Shown in pieces: positions 44,148 through 53,437 of a DNA stretch of 64,000 nt. Position numbers and translations under genes: made by a program. This DNA comes from Myxococcales bacterium (GTDB lineage Bacteria; Myxococcota_A; Polyangia; Polyangiales; Polyangiaceae): positions 868,001-932,000 of the forward strand of contig JADJKB010000005.1 in assembly GCA_016706225.1 (NCBI GenBank), read 5' to 3'. The notes beneath the pieces were generated by a model that made no database searches, was not told where the DNA came from, and saw only the letters and a program-made list of their open reading frames with translations. Positions within the stretch are counted from its first letter, which is position 1; every line of letters starts with the position of its first letter.

Positions 44148-46019
44148 TCAGAAGTCGTAGCGGAGCGCCACACTCGGCGAGAGCACGTAGAAGGCGCCGA
44201 GGCCGTTGTCCGGGTCGAGCAAGAGATTGCCGGGTTGGGCGTCTGCGTTCCCTGGGAACACTCCGGGGTAGTCCCGGAGGGCGACGGAGCGGCGACCTCG
44301 ACCGGGATCGGCGCTGTCCGCCGTGCTCGTGCCGTAGCGCTTCTCCGACGACGCGAACATGAACAGCGCTGCCACGCCTGCGTCGATCATGAAATGTCGG
44401 CTCAGGCGATAGCCGAAGCGGACCTCGGGCCCCACGAACGGCACCCAGAGCTCCTGGTTGGTCTCCGGGATGCTCACCTGCTCCGAGAAGTCGAAGGTGG
44501 CGCCGCTCGAATGCGACAAGGTTCCGGTGAACGTGCCTTCGTTCTCGAAGCGCGCGGTTGCCCGGAGCACACCGGCCCAGAGCCGGGCCGTGAGTGGTGT
44601 GTCCTCGAAGAACTGATAACTCGCCGCCAGGGCCGCGACGGGGCCGGACAGGCGCGTCTTGTCGCGGTAGTCCGTCGCCCTTGCCGGTACGTCGGCCTGA
44701 CCGCGTTTCGTGCGCGTGACCTGCTCCGACACACTCAGGTACCCGAAGAACAGCTCGAGTCCGAGCCCGCTCGTCAGCTGATATCCACCCAGCGCACCCA
44801 CGAGGAACCCGGAGGGGCGACCGCGGTCGCTACAATCGCCGGCGCTGCAGGCGTCATCGGCGCCGCCACCGAGGCTTGGGCCGAGCGCGAGCCCTCCTTG
44901 CAGTTGCACGTAAACGTGGGGTCGGAACGTACTCCACATCGGGCTCGACAGGTCCCGCTCGAGCGCCACGCGCAGCACCTCGGGCTGCCCCGCGCTCAGG
45001 CGCACGTCGCGCCGGTACGGCAAGAAGCCCTCGGCCAGCAGCTCCACTTTGTGGGCGCCGCTCTTCAGTCGCCCCTCCCAGACCCCGTTCCCGAGCTCGA
45101 CTCCGTCGATGTCGATGCGGGCATTGGCCGGGGTGGGCTCGACCCTCAGCCGTCCGTCGAGCACGACCGCCTCCAGGCGCAGGGTCGTCGTCCCGTTCGC
45201 GCGGACCTCTGCGGCCGTGGGAGGAGAGCCGACGTCGCCTTCGCCGCGCAGGAACACGGTGTGCGTGCCGATGGAGAGCACGCCGGTCCACGGGGTCTTC
45301 CCCACGGTGGCTCCATCAACGACGACCTCGAGCGTCTTGCCGCCCGCCTCCTGCACCGCGAGCTTGCCGGACTGAGCCAGCGCCGACAGCGTCGCGCGCA
45401 CGACTTTCTTCTGAGCGCCGGCGATCGACACCTGCGTCTCGAACGGAATGAAACCTTCCTTGAACACCCGGACGCTGCGGGTTCCGGCGTCGACCCGCAC
45501 TGGTTTTGGTAGCGGCGAATTGCCCCGCTCCTGCCCGTCGACGACGATGCGAGCGCCGGCCTGGTTGCTCTCGACCGTGATCTCTCCGACCAGCCTCTGC
45601 AGCTGGGTCATCGCATCGTTTACCGATTGTTTGTCGGCGGGCGACAGTTTGTCGCTGAAGCGCTGCACCAGCTCCTCGTACATCGAGAGCGCCTCGGCGT
45701 TGCGCTTGAGCTGACGCAGCGAGATGGCGGCGTTCTTCAGCGCCACCTGCGTGGGGAAGAGCTCTCTCGATGCGAGGAACTCGGCCAGCGCGGCGTCCCA
45801 CGACTCGTTCTGGACCAGCTCGAGTCCTTTGACGAAGCGCTTGCGCGCCTCCTCGCGCTTGGCATCGACTTCACTCACGGGCGCCGCAGACGCATCGCCG
45901 GCTGCTGGCTGGGCCCGGGCGGGCTTCGGCCAGGCCAGCGCGCCGACGAGCAGGGTCACCCAGGCCAGACAGACCACGACTGAGATCGATCGCGCACGGC
46001 GAAACAGCGAGCGGCGCAA
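44148..46019 (-). CDS. Exported TPR-PEGA protein with C-terminal barrel-like domain
   Basis: A 623-residue exported protein, third gene of the operon. After a signal peptide there are TPR-like helical repeats (LELVQNESWDAALAEFLASREL), then three PEGA-like beta modules beginning about residues 144, 216 and 288 (each with G-x-L/I-x-V-x-P and VxVDG), and a beta-rich C-terminus resembling an outer-membrane barrel (from VQLQGGLALGPS to LSPSVALRYDF). It starts with TTG 46019, preceded by a strong AGGAGGAG. The kinase gene ends 8 bases upstream. Confidence 0.85.
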   Translation of the reverse strand: MRRSLFRRARSISVVVCLAWVTLLVGALAWPKPARAQPAAGDASAAPVSEVDAKREEARKRFVKGLELVQNESWDAALAEFLASRELFPTQVALKNAAISLRQLKRNAEALSMYEELVQRFSDKLSPADKQSVNDAMTQLQRLVGEITVESNQAGARIVVDGQERGNSPLPKPVRVDAGTRSVRVFKEGFIPFETQVSIAGAQKKVVRATLSALAQSGKLAVQEAGGKTLEVVVDGATVGKTPWTGVLSIGTHTVFLRGEGDVGSPPTAAEVRANGTTTLRLEAVVLDGRLRVEPTPANARIDIDGVELGNGVWEGRLKSGAHKVELLAEGFLPYRRDVRLSAGQPEVLRVALERDLSSPMWSTFRPHVYVQLQGGLALGPSLGGGADDACSAGDCSDRGRPSGFLVGALGGYQLTSGLGLELFFGYLSVSEQVTRTKRGQADVPARATDYRDKTRLSGPVAALAASYQFFEDTPLTARLWAGVLRATARFENEGTFTGTLSHSSGATFDFSEQVSIPETNQELWVPFVGPEVRFGYRLSRHFMIDAGVAALFMFASSEKRYGTSTADSADPGRGRRSVALRDYPGVFPGNADAQPGNLLLDPDNGLGAFYVLSPSVALRYDF

Positions 46020-46027
46020 GGCTCCTC

Positions 46028-47656
46028 CTACTTGTTGAATTCGTCTTGCGACGTGTCGACTTTGGGTTTCGGTTTTTCGGTGGCGGGAGAGCCCTTCGGC
46101 TTGGTCGTGGGCTCGGTCTCGACCTTTTGCGGAGTGGGCTCGGACTTCGCGCCCTTCCGCCCGCGAGGCTCGGTGCGGGCACTGACGACGAGCTCGATGC
46201 GGTCGGGCACCAGGCCATTTTGGGAAACGGCCACGGTTTGCTCCTTGGTCTTGCCGCCCACGGTCAGCTTCACGTTTCGTGTCTCACCCAGCGTGCCGGA
46301 GATCTCGACCTTCCCGTTCTTCACGTCCACGCGGTTGCCGTCGATCGTGACCTCGGCGTTGTCGGGGATGATGCCGAGCTCGTAGGGCTGCGCGGCGCCG
46401 AGCGGGGTGATCTCGGTGAATTTGGGTTTGTCCGGCGTGAGCTGCGGTTGTTCGCTTCGCGCGGCCGCCTCCCGGCGATCCCGCTTTCTGGCGCGCAGGA
46501 GCTTGGCGCCGCCGACGCCGCCGACGACCAGCGCGACCACCACGGCGGCGACGACACCGAAGGTGGAACGCTGGCGTTTGACGGGCGCGGGCGTCGGCGC
46601 CTCTTGCGTGACACTCATCCCGGTCCGAGTCCCGGCGATCAGCAGCCCCTCCGCGGAGACGGCCAGGCGCGGCGCGACCGAGGCTTTGGAGGCGCCACTC
46701 ACCGAGACCAGGTCCGAAGCGTACAGCCGCGAGCCGCCGGGGCTGATGGCGGCGAGGGCATCGCGCAGCTGTGCGGCATCGGCGTAGCGCCGGCCGGGCT
46801 CGCGGTGCATCGCCCGGTGCACGACCTCCGCGATCTCCGGCGGCACCCACGGCGCCCGGTCCTGGAGCAGCGGCGGGTCCGTGGTGATGATGGCCACCAG
46901 GAGGTCGCCGAGGGTGTCGGAGTTGTACGGCAGCTCCCCCGCCAAGAGCACGTACAGCACGACGCCCAGAGACCAGACGTCCGTGTGAGAGTCGATGTCC
47001 TTCTTGCCGCGGGCCTGCTCCGGCGACATGTAGAGCGGCGTGCCCATCATGGACCCGCTCTTGGTGAGACCCTGAGAGGTCTCGGCGAAGTTCTCCATCT
47101 TCACTTTGGCGATGCCGAAGTCGAGCAGCTTGACGGTGATCTCGCCGTTGTCGCGCTGGGTGAGGTAGAGGTTCGCGGGTTTGATGTCGCGGTGCACGAT
47201 GCCGCGCTCGTGTGCCTTCGCGAGGCCCGTCGCGGCCTGGAGCACCAGCTTCACGGCCGCGGCAGGCTCGACGGCGCCGGCAGTCTTCAGCAGTGCATCG
47301 AGGTCTTGCCCCGAGAGCAGCTCCATCACCATGTACGGCAGGCTGTCCGCGGGGTCCGTCCCCGAGTCGAAGACCTGCACGATGTGATCACTCTCGGCGA
47401 TGCTGCTCGCCTTCGCTTCGCGGAAGAAGCGCTTGACGATGCCCGGGTGCGCAGCGAGCTCCGGAGTGATCAGGAGCTTCACGGCACAGCGTTTGTGGGT
47501 GGTCGTGTGCAGCGCTTCGTAGACGGCGCCCATGCCGCCCTCACCGAGTAAGCGCATGAGCTGGTACTTGCCGGCGATCACTCGGCCGTCGAGGCTTGGC
47601 CGTGAGCTCTTGATCGGTGAGCCCTGCAGCGGGGTGGTGTGACCGAGGCCGCTCAT
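46028..47656 (-). CDS. Ser/Thr protein kinase, membrane-anchored, second gene of the operon
   Basis: A 542-residue kinase with a complete catalytic domain: GEGGMGAVY (38-46), VK Lys60, HRDIKPAN with His155-Asp157, DFG from 179, and MSPEQ. It has the canonical RD-type catalytic loop, unlike the 366-1277 kinase. One transmembrane helix lies at about 364-385. The extracytoplasmic tail (about 150 residues) contains a PEGA-like beta segment (YELGIIPDNAEVTIDGN) and ends in a Lys/Pro-rich stretch. The ATG at 47656 overlaps the stop of the long upstream gene (ATGA). It is therefore translationally coupled to the surface protein. Confidence 0.93.
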   Translation of the reverse strand: MSGLGHTTPLQGSPIKSSRPSLDGRVIAGKYQLMRLLGEGGMGAVYEALHTTTHKRCAVKLLITPELAAHPGIVKRFFREAKASSIAESDHIVQVFDSGTDPADSLPYMVMELLSGQDLDALLKTAGAVEPAAAVKLVLQAATGLAKAHERGIVHRDIKPANLYLTQRDNGEITVKLLDFGIAKVKMENFAETSQGLTKSGSMMGTPLYMSPEQARGKKDIDSHTDVWSLGVVLYVLLAGELPYNSDTLGDLLVAIITTDPPLLQDRAPWVPPEIAEVVHRAMHREPGRRYADAAQLRDALAAISPGGSRLYASDLVSVSGASKASVAPRLAVSAEGLLIAGTRTGMSVTQEAPTPAPVKRQRSTFGVVAAVVVALVVGGVGGAKLLRARKRDRREAAARSEQPQLTPDKPKFTEITPLGAAQPYELGIIPDNAEVTIDGNRVDVKNGKVEISGTLGETRNVKLTVGGKTKEQTVAVSQNGLVPDRIELVVSARTEPRGRKGAKSEPTPQKVETEPTTKPKGSPATEKPKPKVDTSQDEFNK

Positions 47657-50600
47657 GTTGCTCTTCGACCTCGCCGTCTCCGTCCGAGCACGACGACCAG
47701 GGAAAACAGCGCCAGCACGCCGTGTGTCGGGGAGCGGCGCTCCGATCCGGTGATGCGACAGCCGCAGCCGCCGTCGTCGCCCGCCGGGCTCGCCTTGCCG
47801 CCGCTGCCACCGCCGCCATCCGTGCCCGCGTCGGCGCCGCCCGTACCTCCCGCGCCCTTCTTGCATTGCCCTTGGTCGCACACACTGCCCAGCGTGCACT
47901 CGCTCGCCTTGGTGCAGGACGTACGGCAGGAACCGGTATCGGGGTCACAGCGATAGGGGCTGCACGCCGTCTTTGCGCCGCTCTGGGACTGGCTGGCGGT
48001 GTCGCCATCCACGCACACCGCGGTGGTCTGAATGCACTCCCCGTTCGAGCACGCCATGCCGTCGCCGCAGCTCACCGATGGGAACGTGCATGCGTCCGGA
48101 TCCGTGCCGGAGCAGGTGCCGGCGCAGGGCGCGGTGCCTCCGCACGCGGGTCGACTTCCGATGGGTGCGCCCGCGACGGGGACACACAGGCCCGGGGTGC
48201 CGGTCTGGTTGCAGGCCTCACACTGACCTGTGCAGTCCTGATCACAACACACCGTGTCCACGCAGAAGCCGGACGTACATTCCGCGCCGTCTGCGCAACC
48301 GTCGCCGTTCGCCTTCTTCTTGCACTCGCCGTTCTTGCAGCTGAAACCGCTCGCACAATCCGTCGTGCTCGAGCAGCTGGTCTTGCAGGTCGTGCCGACG
48401 CAGGCGTAGCCCGCCGTGCAGCTGACTGGCGGGGGCGTCACGCAAGTGCCGCTCCCGTTGCAGGTCGAAGGTGGAACGCCGACCGTTGGCTGGGAGCAGT
48501 TGCCGGCCGAGCACTCGGTGCCCGCGGCGTACAGGCGGCACGCGCCCGCGCCATTGCAGCTGCCGATGGTGCCGCAGGTCGAGGCCGGCTGCGTGGCGCA
48601 GTCGTTACCGGGATCGGAGCCGTCGGCGACGGGGCCGCACTCGCCGTTCGCGCCCGAGCCTTTCACGGCGGCGCTGCAGGCCTGGCACGGGCCGGTACAC
48701 GCGGTCTTGCAGCAGACCCCGTCCACGCAGCTGCCGACCAAACACGGCGTCGTCGAGCTGCAGGCGCAGCCGAAGTTCACACACTGGAGCTCACTCGGCG
48801 GAAAGGTCTCGGCGCCGGTGAAACCGCCGACGATCAGGATCTGTCCGCTCGGGAGCAGCTCCGCGGTGTGCAGAAAGCGAGCGCGGTTCATGTTTCCGCC
48901 GTTGACCCAACCGCCGCCGGCGGCGTCGTAAATCCAGGTCGAGGTCGTCGCCCCGCCCACGCGCCCGCCGATGACGTAGACCTTGGTGGCCAGACCGAAG
49001 GGTACGGCCACCGCCATGCGTGTCGGCTGCGGCAGGCTCGTCGCGAGCGTGAACGAGTTTCCAGTTGGGTTGTAGAGCTCGGCCTCGGCGATGGCGCCTG
49101 GCCCGGTCTTGTCTTCTCCGCCGGCAATCAGCACGCGCCCATCCGAGAGCCGAGCTGCGATGTGGTTCTGGCGCAGCTCGAGGCTGTTCGGCCCCGCACT
49201 CCAGCCGGCGGTGAGGCTGTAGAGCCGTGTGCTCTTGTCATCCGTGGCCCCACCAATGCCCCCGACCACGAGCACTCGCCCGTCGCCGAGCAGAGTCGCG
49301 GTGTGACCGGTTCGGACTTTGCCCATGCTGCCCGCCGAGGTGAACGTCCCGTTCAGCCAGCGTTCGGCCGTGCCTGTGGCGTCGCCGCCGGTCACGAGCA
49401 CGCTGCCGTCGTTGAGCAACACCGCACGGTGACCCTGCCGGCTCGTGCTCATGCTGCCGGTCGCGGTCCAGGTGCCGGTGGCCGGGTTGTAGAGCTCGGC
49501 GCTGGCGTTGCCGCCTCCGACGACGAGCACGCGCCCGTCGTTCAGCGTCGTGGCTGTGGCGTTGGTGCGCGCGACCTGCATCGCTCCGCTCGCTGCCCAG
49601 CTGCCGTTCCACACCCAGCTCGTGTTGAAGTGCGAGAGCAATACACTCCCGTTCTTGAGTGTGCTCGTGGCGTGGTCCGTGACTCCGCCTTGTCCGGGCG
49701 TGGTCGTCCAGGTCGGGTCTACGAGGAGCGGATACTCGAGTGCTTCGCTCCAGCTCACCACCAGCCGGCAGGTGTCCGCGCCGGGCTGAGTCACCGGGCG
49801 ATCGAACGGCGCTACCGGGCTCCGGTCGACTGCACACCCCTCGATGCTGAGCTCGGCGGCGTGACGCGCCCCGCGCGCGTCCACGACGTAGGGTGGCGTG
49901 ACCCGCAGGCGAGGCGCAGCGCGCGCGTCGAGAAGCTCCAGCTGACCTGCGACGAGTCGCAGGCCCGCGACGGCGTGCAGTTTCACGCGGTAGCTGATGC
50001 GCGGCGCGCTCGGGCGGCGAGCGAGGCTCACGAAGTCCTCCACGCCGCGCGACGTCACGCGCAACACCACGTCGCCGTCGACGGTCGCGGCGGGGTAGAT
50101 TGCGAGACCATCGGCGAGGACGACCGCTGAAGGCCGCGCGCCTTCGAGACCAACCTCGGCGGACATCCCGCTGGCGGCGTCCTCGATGGAGAGCGGCTGG
50201 TCCGCCGCGCCTGGAAGTCGCACACGGGCCGCGCCCTCCGCGCTGGCGTCGTCGTCCGAAAGCTGCGCTGCGAGCTGGCCGTCGACTCGTGTGAAGCTCG
50301 TGGCGAGGCCGCGCTCGATCGCGCGGGCGCCGAAGCGCGCTCGAAGCGCGTCGAGGACGCCAGACGAGGACTGAGCCTCGAGGGCAGGCTGCGGAAGGTA
50401 CTGCTGGTCTTCGCCCTGTCCTTGGCTCGAGCAGGCCAGGCTGCCCAAGCCGGCGAGTGCTGCGAGAGCCACCGCCGTCGAAGCAAAGCGCCGCCGCCGC
50501 AGGAGCAGCGCTCCACCCAAGAAGGCGAGCCCGAGCACGCTGCCACCGCATGGTGCACTTGACCCGCTCGTGCTGCATCCGCCGTCGTCGCTCGCGGCGT

Positions 50601-53184
50601 CGTTGCTCTTTCTCACGCACTTCTTTCCTTGGCAAATGTTCCCAAGCTGACAGTCCGACGCAACGGAGCACACACTGCGACACTCCCCACTCGAGGGGTC
50701 ACAACGGTAATCTCCACACGACGTCTTCGTTCCATTCGTCGCGACGCTCTCGGAGCCGTCGGCAGAGCACTGCGCACCCGAGAGCACACACTTGCCGGCG
50801 CCGTCGCAGACCGTGCCGACCTCGCTGCACTTCGTCTCTTCGCCCGGGTACACACACTTCTTCGGATCGGCGCCGTTGCACGTCGAGCCGCAGGGGCCTT
50901 CTCCCGCGCCGCACGCCGCCTTGCCCTTTGCGGCGGGATCGCCGGAGATGGGGCTGCAGGTGCCGACCTTGCCCAGCTCCTTGCACGCCTCACACTGCCC
51001 ATCGCAGGCCGCGTCGCAGCACACGCCCTCCACGCAGTTACCGCTCTGGCACTGGCCAGCGTCCGCGCACGGCGTCCCGTTGGGGCGGAGCGAGCAGCTG
51101 CCGCCCAGGCACTCGTAACCCGCGGCACAGTCGCTCTTGTCGTCACAGGCAGTCTTGCAAGCGTCGTTCTTGCACAGGTAGCCGACCTTGCACGGCCCGC
51201 TACCGTTCTTCACGCAGCTGCCGCTGCCGTCACAGCTGTCGGCGTGGACCTCCGAGCTTCCATCGATGCAGCTCGACGCACCGCACAGCGTCCCGCTGAC
51301 GTGTTTCCGGCACGCACCCTTGCCGTCACACATGCCGTCCAGGCCGCAGCTGGATGCCGGCGCGGCAGCGCACTCACTCTGTGGATCGTTGTCGGCGGCA
51401 ATGTCCCCGCAGGCGCCATCCAGACCCTGATTCTTGAGCGCCTTGGTGCAGGCCTGGCAGGTGCCACTGCAGGCCGAGTCGCAGCACACAGCGTCGACGC
51501 AGAAACCCGAATAGCATTCCGTCGAGACGTTGCAGGCGCAGCCTTGAGTCAGGCAGAGCTCTTCCGAGCTGGTATCGAAGCCGTCGTCGCCGAGGACCAG
51601 CGCGTTGCCGCTCGTCAAAAGGACCACGCTGGGAGCGGTGCGCGGGATGCTCATCGATGTGCTGCTCGGGGTCCAGGTGTTGCCGCTGGTGTTGAAGAAC
51701 ACCGCGTCGCTGTGGTCGTAGAAATTCTTGAGGATCGCGCAGCTGTCGTCGCAGACGCCGCCAACTACGACCACGCGCCCGTCCGTCACGCGCACGGCGC
51801 CGTGGCTGCGGCGTTTGCTGATCGGTCCGGGCAGTGTGGTGCTCGTGCTCCAGCTCGAGCCGACTGGATTGAAGATGGACACGGAGTCCGTGGTGCTCAG
51901 CCCGCCGCCGGAGCGCCCGCCGACGACGAGCACGCGTCCATCGGTGAGCAGCGTGGCGGTGTGGTCCTCGAGCGAGCCCAGCCCGGGCGCGCTGGTCCAG
52001 GCGTTGGTGGTCGGGGAGTAGAGCTCCGAGGCCGGAGCGCCCCAGGTGCCGACCAGGAGCACGCGCCCATCGTTCAAGAGAGTCGCGGTGTGGTCCGCGC
52101 GGGCCGTCGCCAACGCGCCGGTGGACGAGAACGTCCCAGCGGTCGGATCGTACAGGTCACAGGCAGTGCTCTCGAACGGATTCGCGCCGCCGGCGATCAG
52201 GACCTTGCCATTGGCCAGCGTGGTCGCCGTGTGCCGCGCGCGTGCCACCTTCATGTTGCCGGTGGCGGTGAACTTGCCGGTGGCCGGATCGTAAACCTCG
52301 GCGCTGGTGAGGGCGGCGCCGCCGGTGACCAGGACTTTGCCGTTCTGCAACAGCGCCGCCGCGGCTCCGGGCCGAGAGATGGACATCGACCCCGTCGTGG
52401 CCCAGGAGCGCGTGGCCGGATCGTAGAGCTCCGCGGTCGCGCTGTTTGCACCCGCGACCACCAGAACCTTGCCGTCTGCGAGCCGCATGGCCTCTGCCGA
52501 AGCGCGGCCTACGGCCATGTTGTTGGAGGTGACGGTCCAGGGTGGATCGACCTTGATCGGGTAACGAAGCCCCACATCGTCGAAGCGGAGTTCGAGCTCG
52601 CAGGTATCACTGCCGGGCGGTGTGACGGGGCGGCCCCATGGGGGCAGGGGGTTGTCGTCCGTGGCGCAACCCTGCAGCTCGAGCTGGACGTCGCGGCGCA
52701 ATCCCATGGCGTCGACGAGGTAGGCCGGACCCACGCGCAACCTGGGGGTGCCTTGGGCATCGAGCAGCTCGAGCACGCTAGCGATCTGTCGCAGGCCGGC
52801 TACGCCCTCCAGCGTGAGCCGATAACGGACCGGCGACGACGGCCGTTGTGTGAGCGTTAGCCAGTCTTCGAGACCACCGGGGACGCGCCGATAGGCGACG
52901 CCCGCGGCCGCGGCGACGAAGCCCGAGTCCTCGCGGAGCAGCGGAGTGGCCGGCGCGCCCACCAATGAAAACGCGACTGAGGCGGACCCCGCTCTGATCT
53001 CCGCGGGCTGGTTGGCGAGCGCGGGGAGGGTCACTCGCGCCCCGCTCGAGTCGAACCAGCTCGTGGGGGTGCTCGACTCCGTTGTACCGATTGGGCCCCC
53101 AGCGACCGGTGCGTCCGCCGGTCCGGAGCACGCGAGTGCTCCCAACAAGAGCAAACCGAGCCACCCGGCCGAGCTGTTCCGCAT
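47653..53184 (-). CDS. Double surface protein: two MYXO-CTERM-type kelch/Cys-rich lipoproteins fused in frame
   Basis: An uninterrupted 1843-residue frame made of two homologous halves. Half 1 (1-899): lipobox ALAC at Cys19, a beta-rich domain, kelch-type propeller repeats (pattern ATLLNDGRVLLVG), repeated Cys-rich modules (CSGTCQACT, CDGQCEACK), then a DDGGC / hydrophobic 883-895 / RRRR 896-899 tail of MYXO-CTERM type. Half 2 continues directly with a second signal-like stretch and lipobox LGSLAC (Cys918), the same beta domain, kelch repeats and Cys-rich modules, and a final DDGGC / hydrophobic / RRRR tail. No stop codon lies at the junction. First gene of an operon with a kinase (ATGA overlap) and a TPR-PEGA protein. 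It is probably a secreted surface adhesin-like or sensing protein. Confidence 0.8.
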   Translation of the reverse strand: MRNSSAGWLGLLLLGALACSGPADAPVAGGPIGTTESSTPTSWFDSSGARVTLPALANQPAEIRAGSASVAFSLVGAPATPLLREDSGFVAAAAGVAYRRVPGGLEDWLTLTQRPSSPVRYRLTLEGVAGLRQIASVLELLDAQGTPRLRVGPAYLVDAMGLRRDVQLELQGCATDDNPLPPWGRPVTPPGSDTCELELRFDDVGLRYPIKVDPPWTVTSNNMAVGRASAEAMRLADGKVLVVAGANSATAELYDPATRSWATTGSMSISRPGAAAALLQNGKVLVTGGAALTSAEVYDPATGKFTATGNMKVARARHTATTLANGKVLIAGGANPFESTACDLYDPTAGTFSSTGALATARADHTATLLNDGRVLLVGTWGAPASELYSPTTNAWTSAPGLGSLEDHTATLLTDGRVLVVGGRSGGGLSTTDSVSIFNPVGSSWSTSTTLPGPISKRRSHGAVRVTDGRVVVVGGVCDDSCAILKNFYDHSDAVFFNTSGNTWTPSSTSMSIPRTAPSVVLLTSGNALVLGDDGFDTSSEELCLTQGCACNVSTECYSGFCVDAVCCDSACSGTCQACTKALKNQGLDGACGDIAADNDPQSECAAAPASSCGLDGMCDGKGACRKHVSGTLCGASSCIDGSSEVHADSCDGSGSCVKNGSGPCKVGYLCKNDACKTACDDKSDCAAGYECLGGSCSLRPNGTPCADAGQCQSGNCVEGVCCDAACDGQCEACKELGKVGTCSPISGDPAAKGKAACGAGEGPCGSTCNGADPKKCVYPGEETKCSEVGTVCDGAGKCVLSGAQCSADGSESVATNGTKTSCGDYRCDPSSGECRSVCSVASDCQLGNICQGKKCVRKSNDAASDDGGCSTSGSSAPCGGSVLGLAFLGGALLLRRRRFASTAVALAALAGLGSLACSSQGQGEDQQYLPQPALEAQSSSGVLDALRARFGARAIERGLATSFTRVDGQLAAQLSDDDASAEGAARVRLPGAADQPLSIEDAASGMSAEVGLEGARPSAVVLADGLAIYPAATVDGDVVLRVTSRGVEDFVSLARRPSAPRISYRVKLHAVAGLRLVAGQLELLDARAAPRLRVTPPYVVDARGARHAAELSIEGCAVDRSPVAPFDRPVTQPGADTCRLVVSWSEALEYPLLVDPTWTTTPGQGGVTDHATSTLKNGSVLLSHFNTSWVWNGSWAASGAMQVARTNATATTLNDGRVLVVGGGNASAELYNPATGTWTATGSMSTSRQGHRAVLLNDGSVLVTGGDATGTAERWLNGTFTSAGSMGKVRTGHTATLLGDGRVLVVGGIGGATDDKSTRLYSLTAGWSAGPNSLELRQNHIAARLSDGRVLIAGGEDKTGPGAIAEAELYNPTGNSFTLATSLPQPTRMAVAVPFGLATKVYVIGGRVGGATTSTWIYDAAGGGWVNGGNMNRARFLHTAELLPSGQILIVGGFTGAETFPPSELQCVNFGCACSSTTPCLVGSCVDGVCCKTACTGPCQACSAAVKGSGANGECGPVADGSDPGNDCATQPASTCGTIGSCNGAGACRLYAAGTECSAGNCSQPTVGVPPSTCNGSGTCVTPPPVSCTAGYACVGTTCKTSCSSTTDCASGFSCKNGECKKKANGDGCADGAECTSGFCVDTVCCDQDCTGQCEACNQTGTPGLCVPVAGAPIGSRPACGGTAPCAGTCSGTDPDACTFPSVSCGDGMACSNGECIQTTAVCVDGDTASQSQSGAKTACSPYRCDPDTGSCRTSCTKASECTLGSVCDQGQCKKGAGGTGGADAGTDGGGGSGGKASPAGDDGGCGCRITGSERRSPTHGVLALFSLVVVLGRRRRGRRAT

Positions 53185-53242
53185 GAACCCCAAGTAGAAC
53201 GTGAATCCCCGAAGGCGCCAAGGGTTCAGTCGCTGGGGCTGT

Positions 53243-53266
53243 GCTCACGCGTGATTGGACGTGAGC
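53243..53266. promoter_or_regulatory. Inverted repeat between the divergent operon and the radical SAM gene
   Basis: GCTCACG (53243-53249) and CGTGAGC (53260-53266) form a 7-base inverted repeat with a 10-base spacer in the 253-base divergent intergenic region, near the start of the long double protein. It could be an operator. No known regulator is implied. Confidence 0.3.
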
Positions 53267-53268
53267 CG

Positions 53269-53285
53269 GCTCCGGAGACCGGAGC
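53269..53285. repeat. Short hairpin in the same intergenic region
   Basis: GCTCCGG and CCGGAGC pair around an AGA loop. It has no T tract on either side, so I do not call a terminator. Rest of 53185-53437 holds no convincing gene. Confidence 0.3.
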
Positions 53286-53425
53286 GAAGTCTCGACTTGA
53301 CGCGTCGGCCGATTCTGACAGGTCGGTCTTCTCGCGCAGCGTCGCAGCAGGACAAGCCCGTCGCCGCAAGCGGTCAGCCGCGGCGAAGTGTGCGGTCAGT
53401 ACGAGATTCTCACGCCTGCGCGGGC

Positions 53426-53431
53426 TAATAT
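53426..53431 (+). promoter_or_regulatory. -10-like box (TAATAT) of the radical SAM gene
   Basis: TAATAT ends 6 bases before the GTG at 53438, where no Shine-Dalgarno exists. The transcript would begin at or next to the start codon. This is the same layout as at 3375 and 270. Confidence 0.4.
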
Positions 53432-53437
53432 CGACCC

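Noticed and set aside
47617..52860. Two very long plus-strand reading frames (47617-50130 and 50629-52860)
   Set aside because: They lie opposite the surface-protein gene, are Arg/Ala/Val-rich without domains, and arise from GC-rich codon bias on the other strand.
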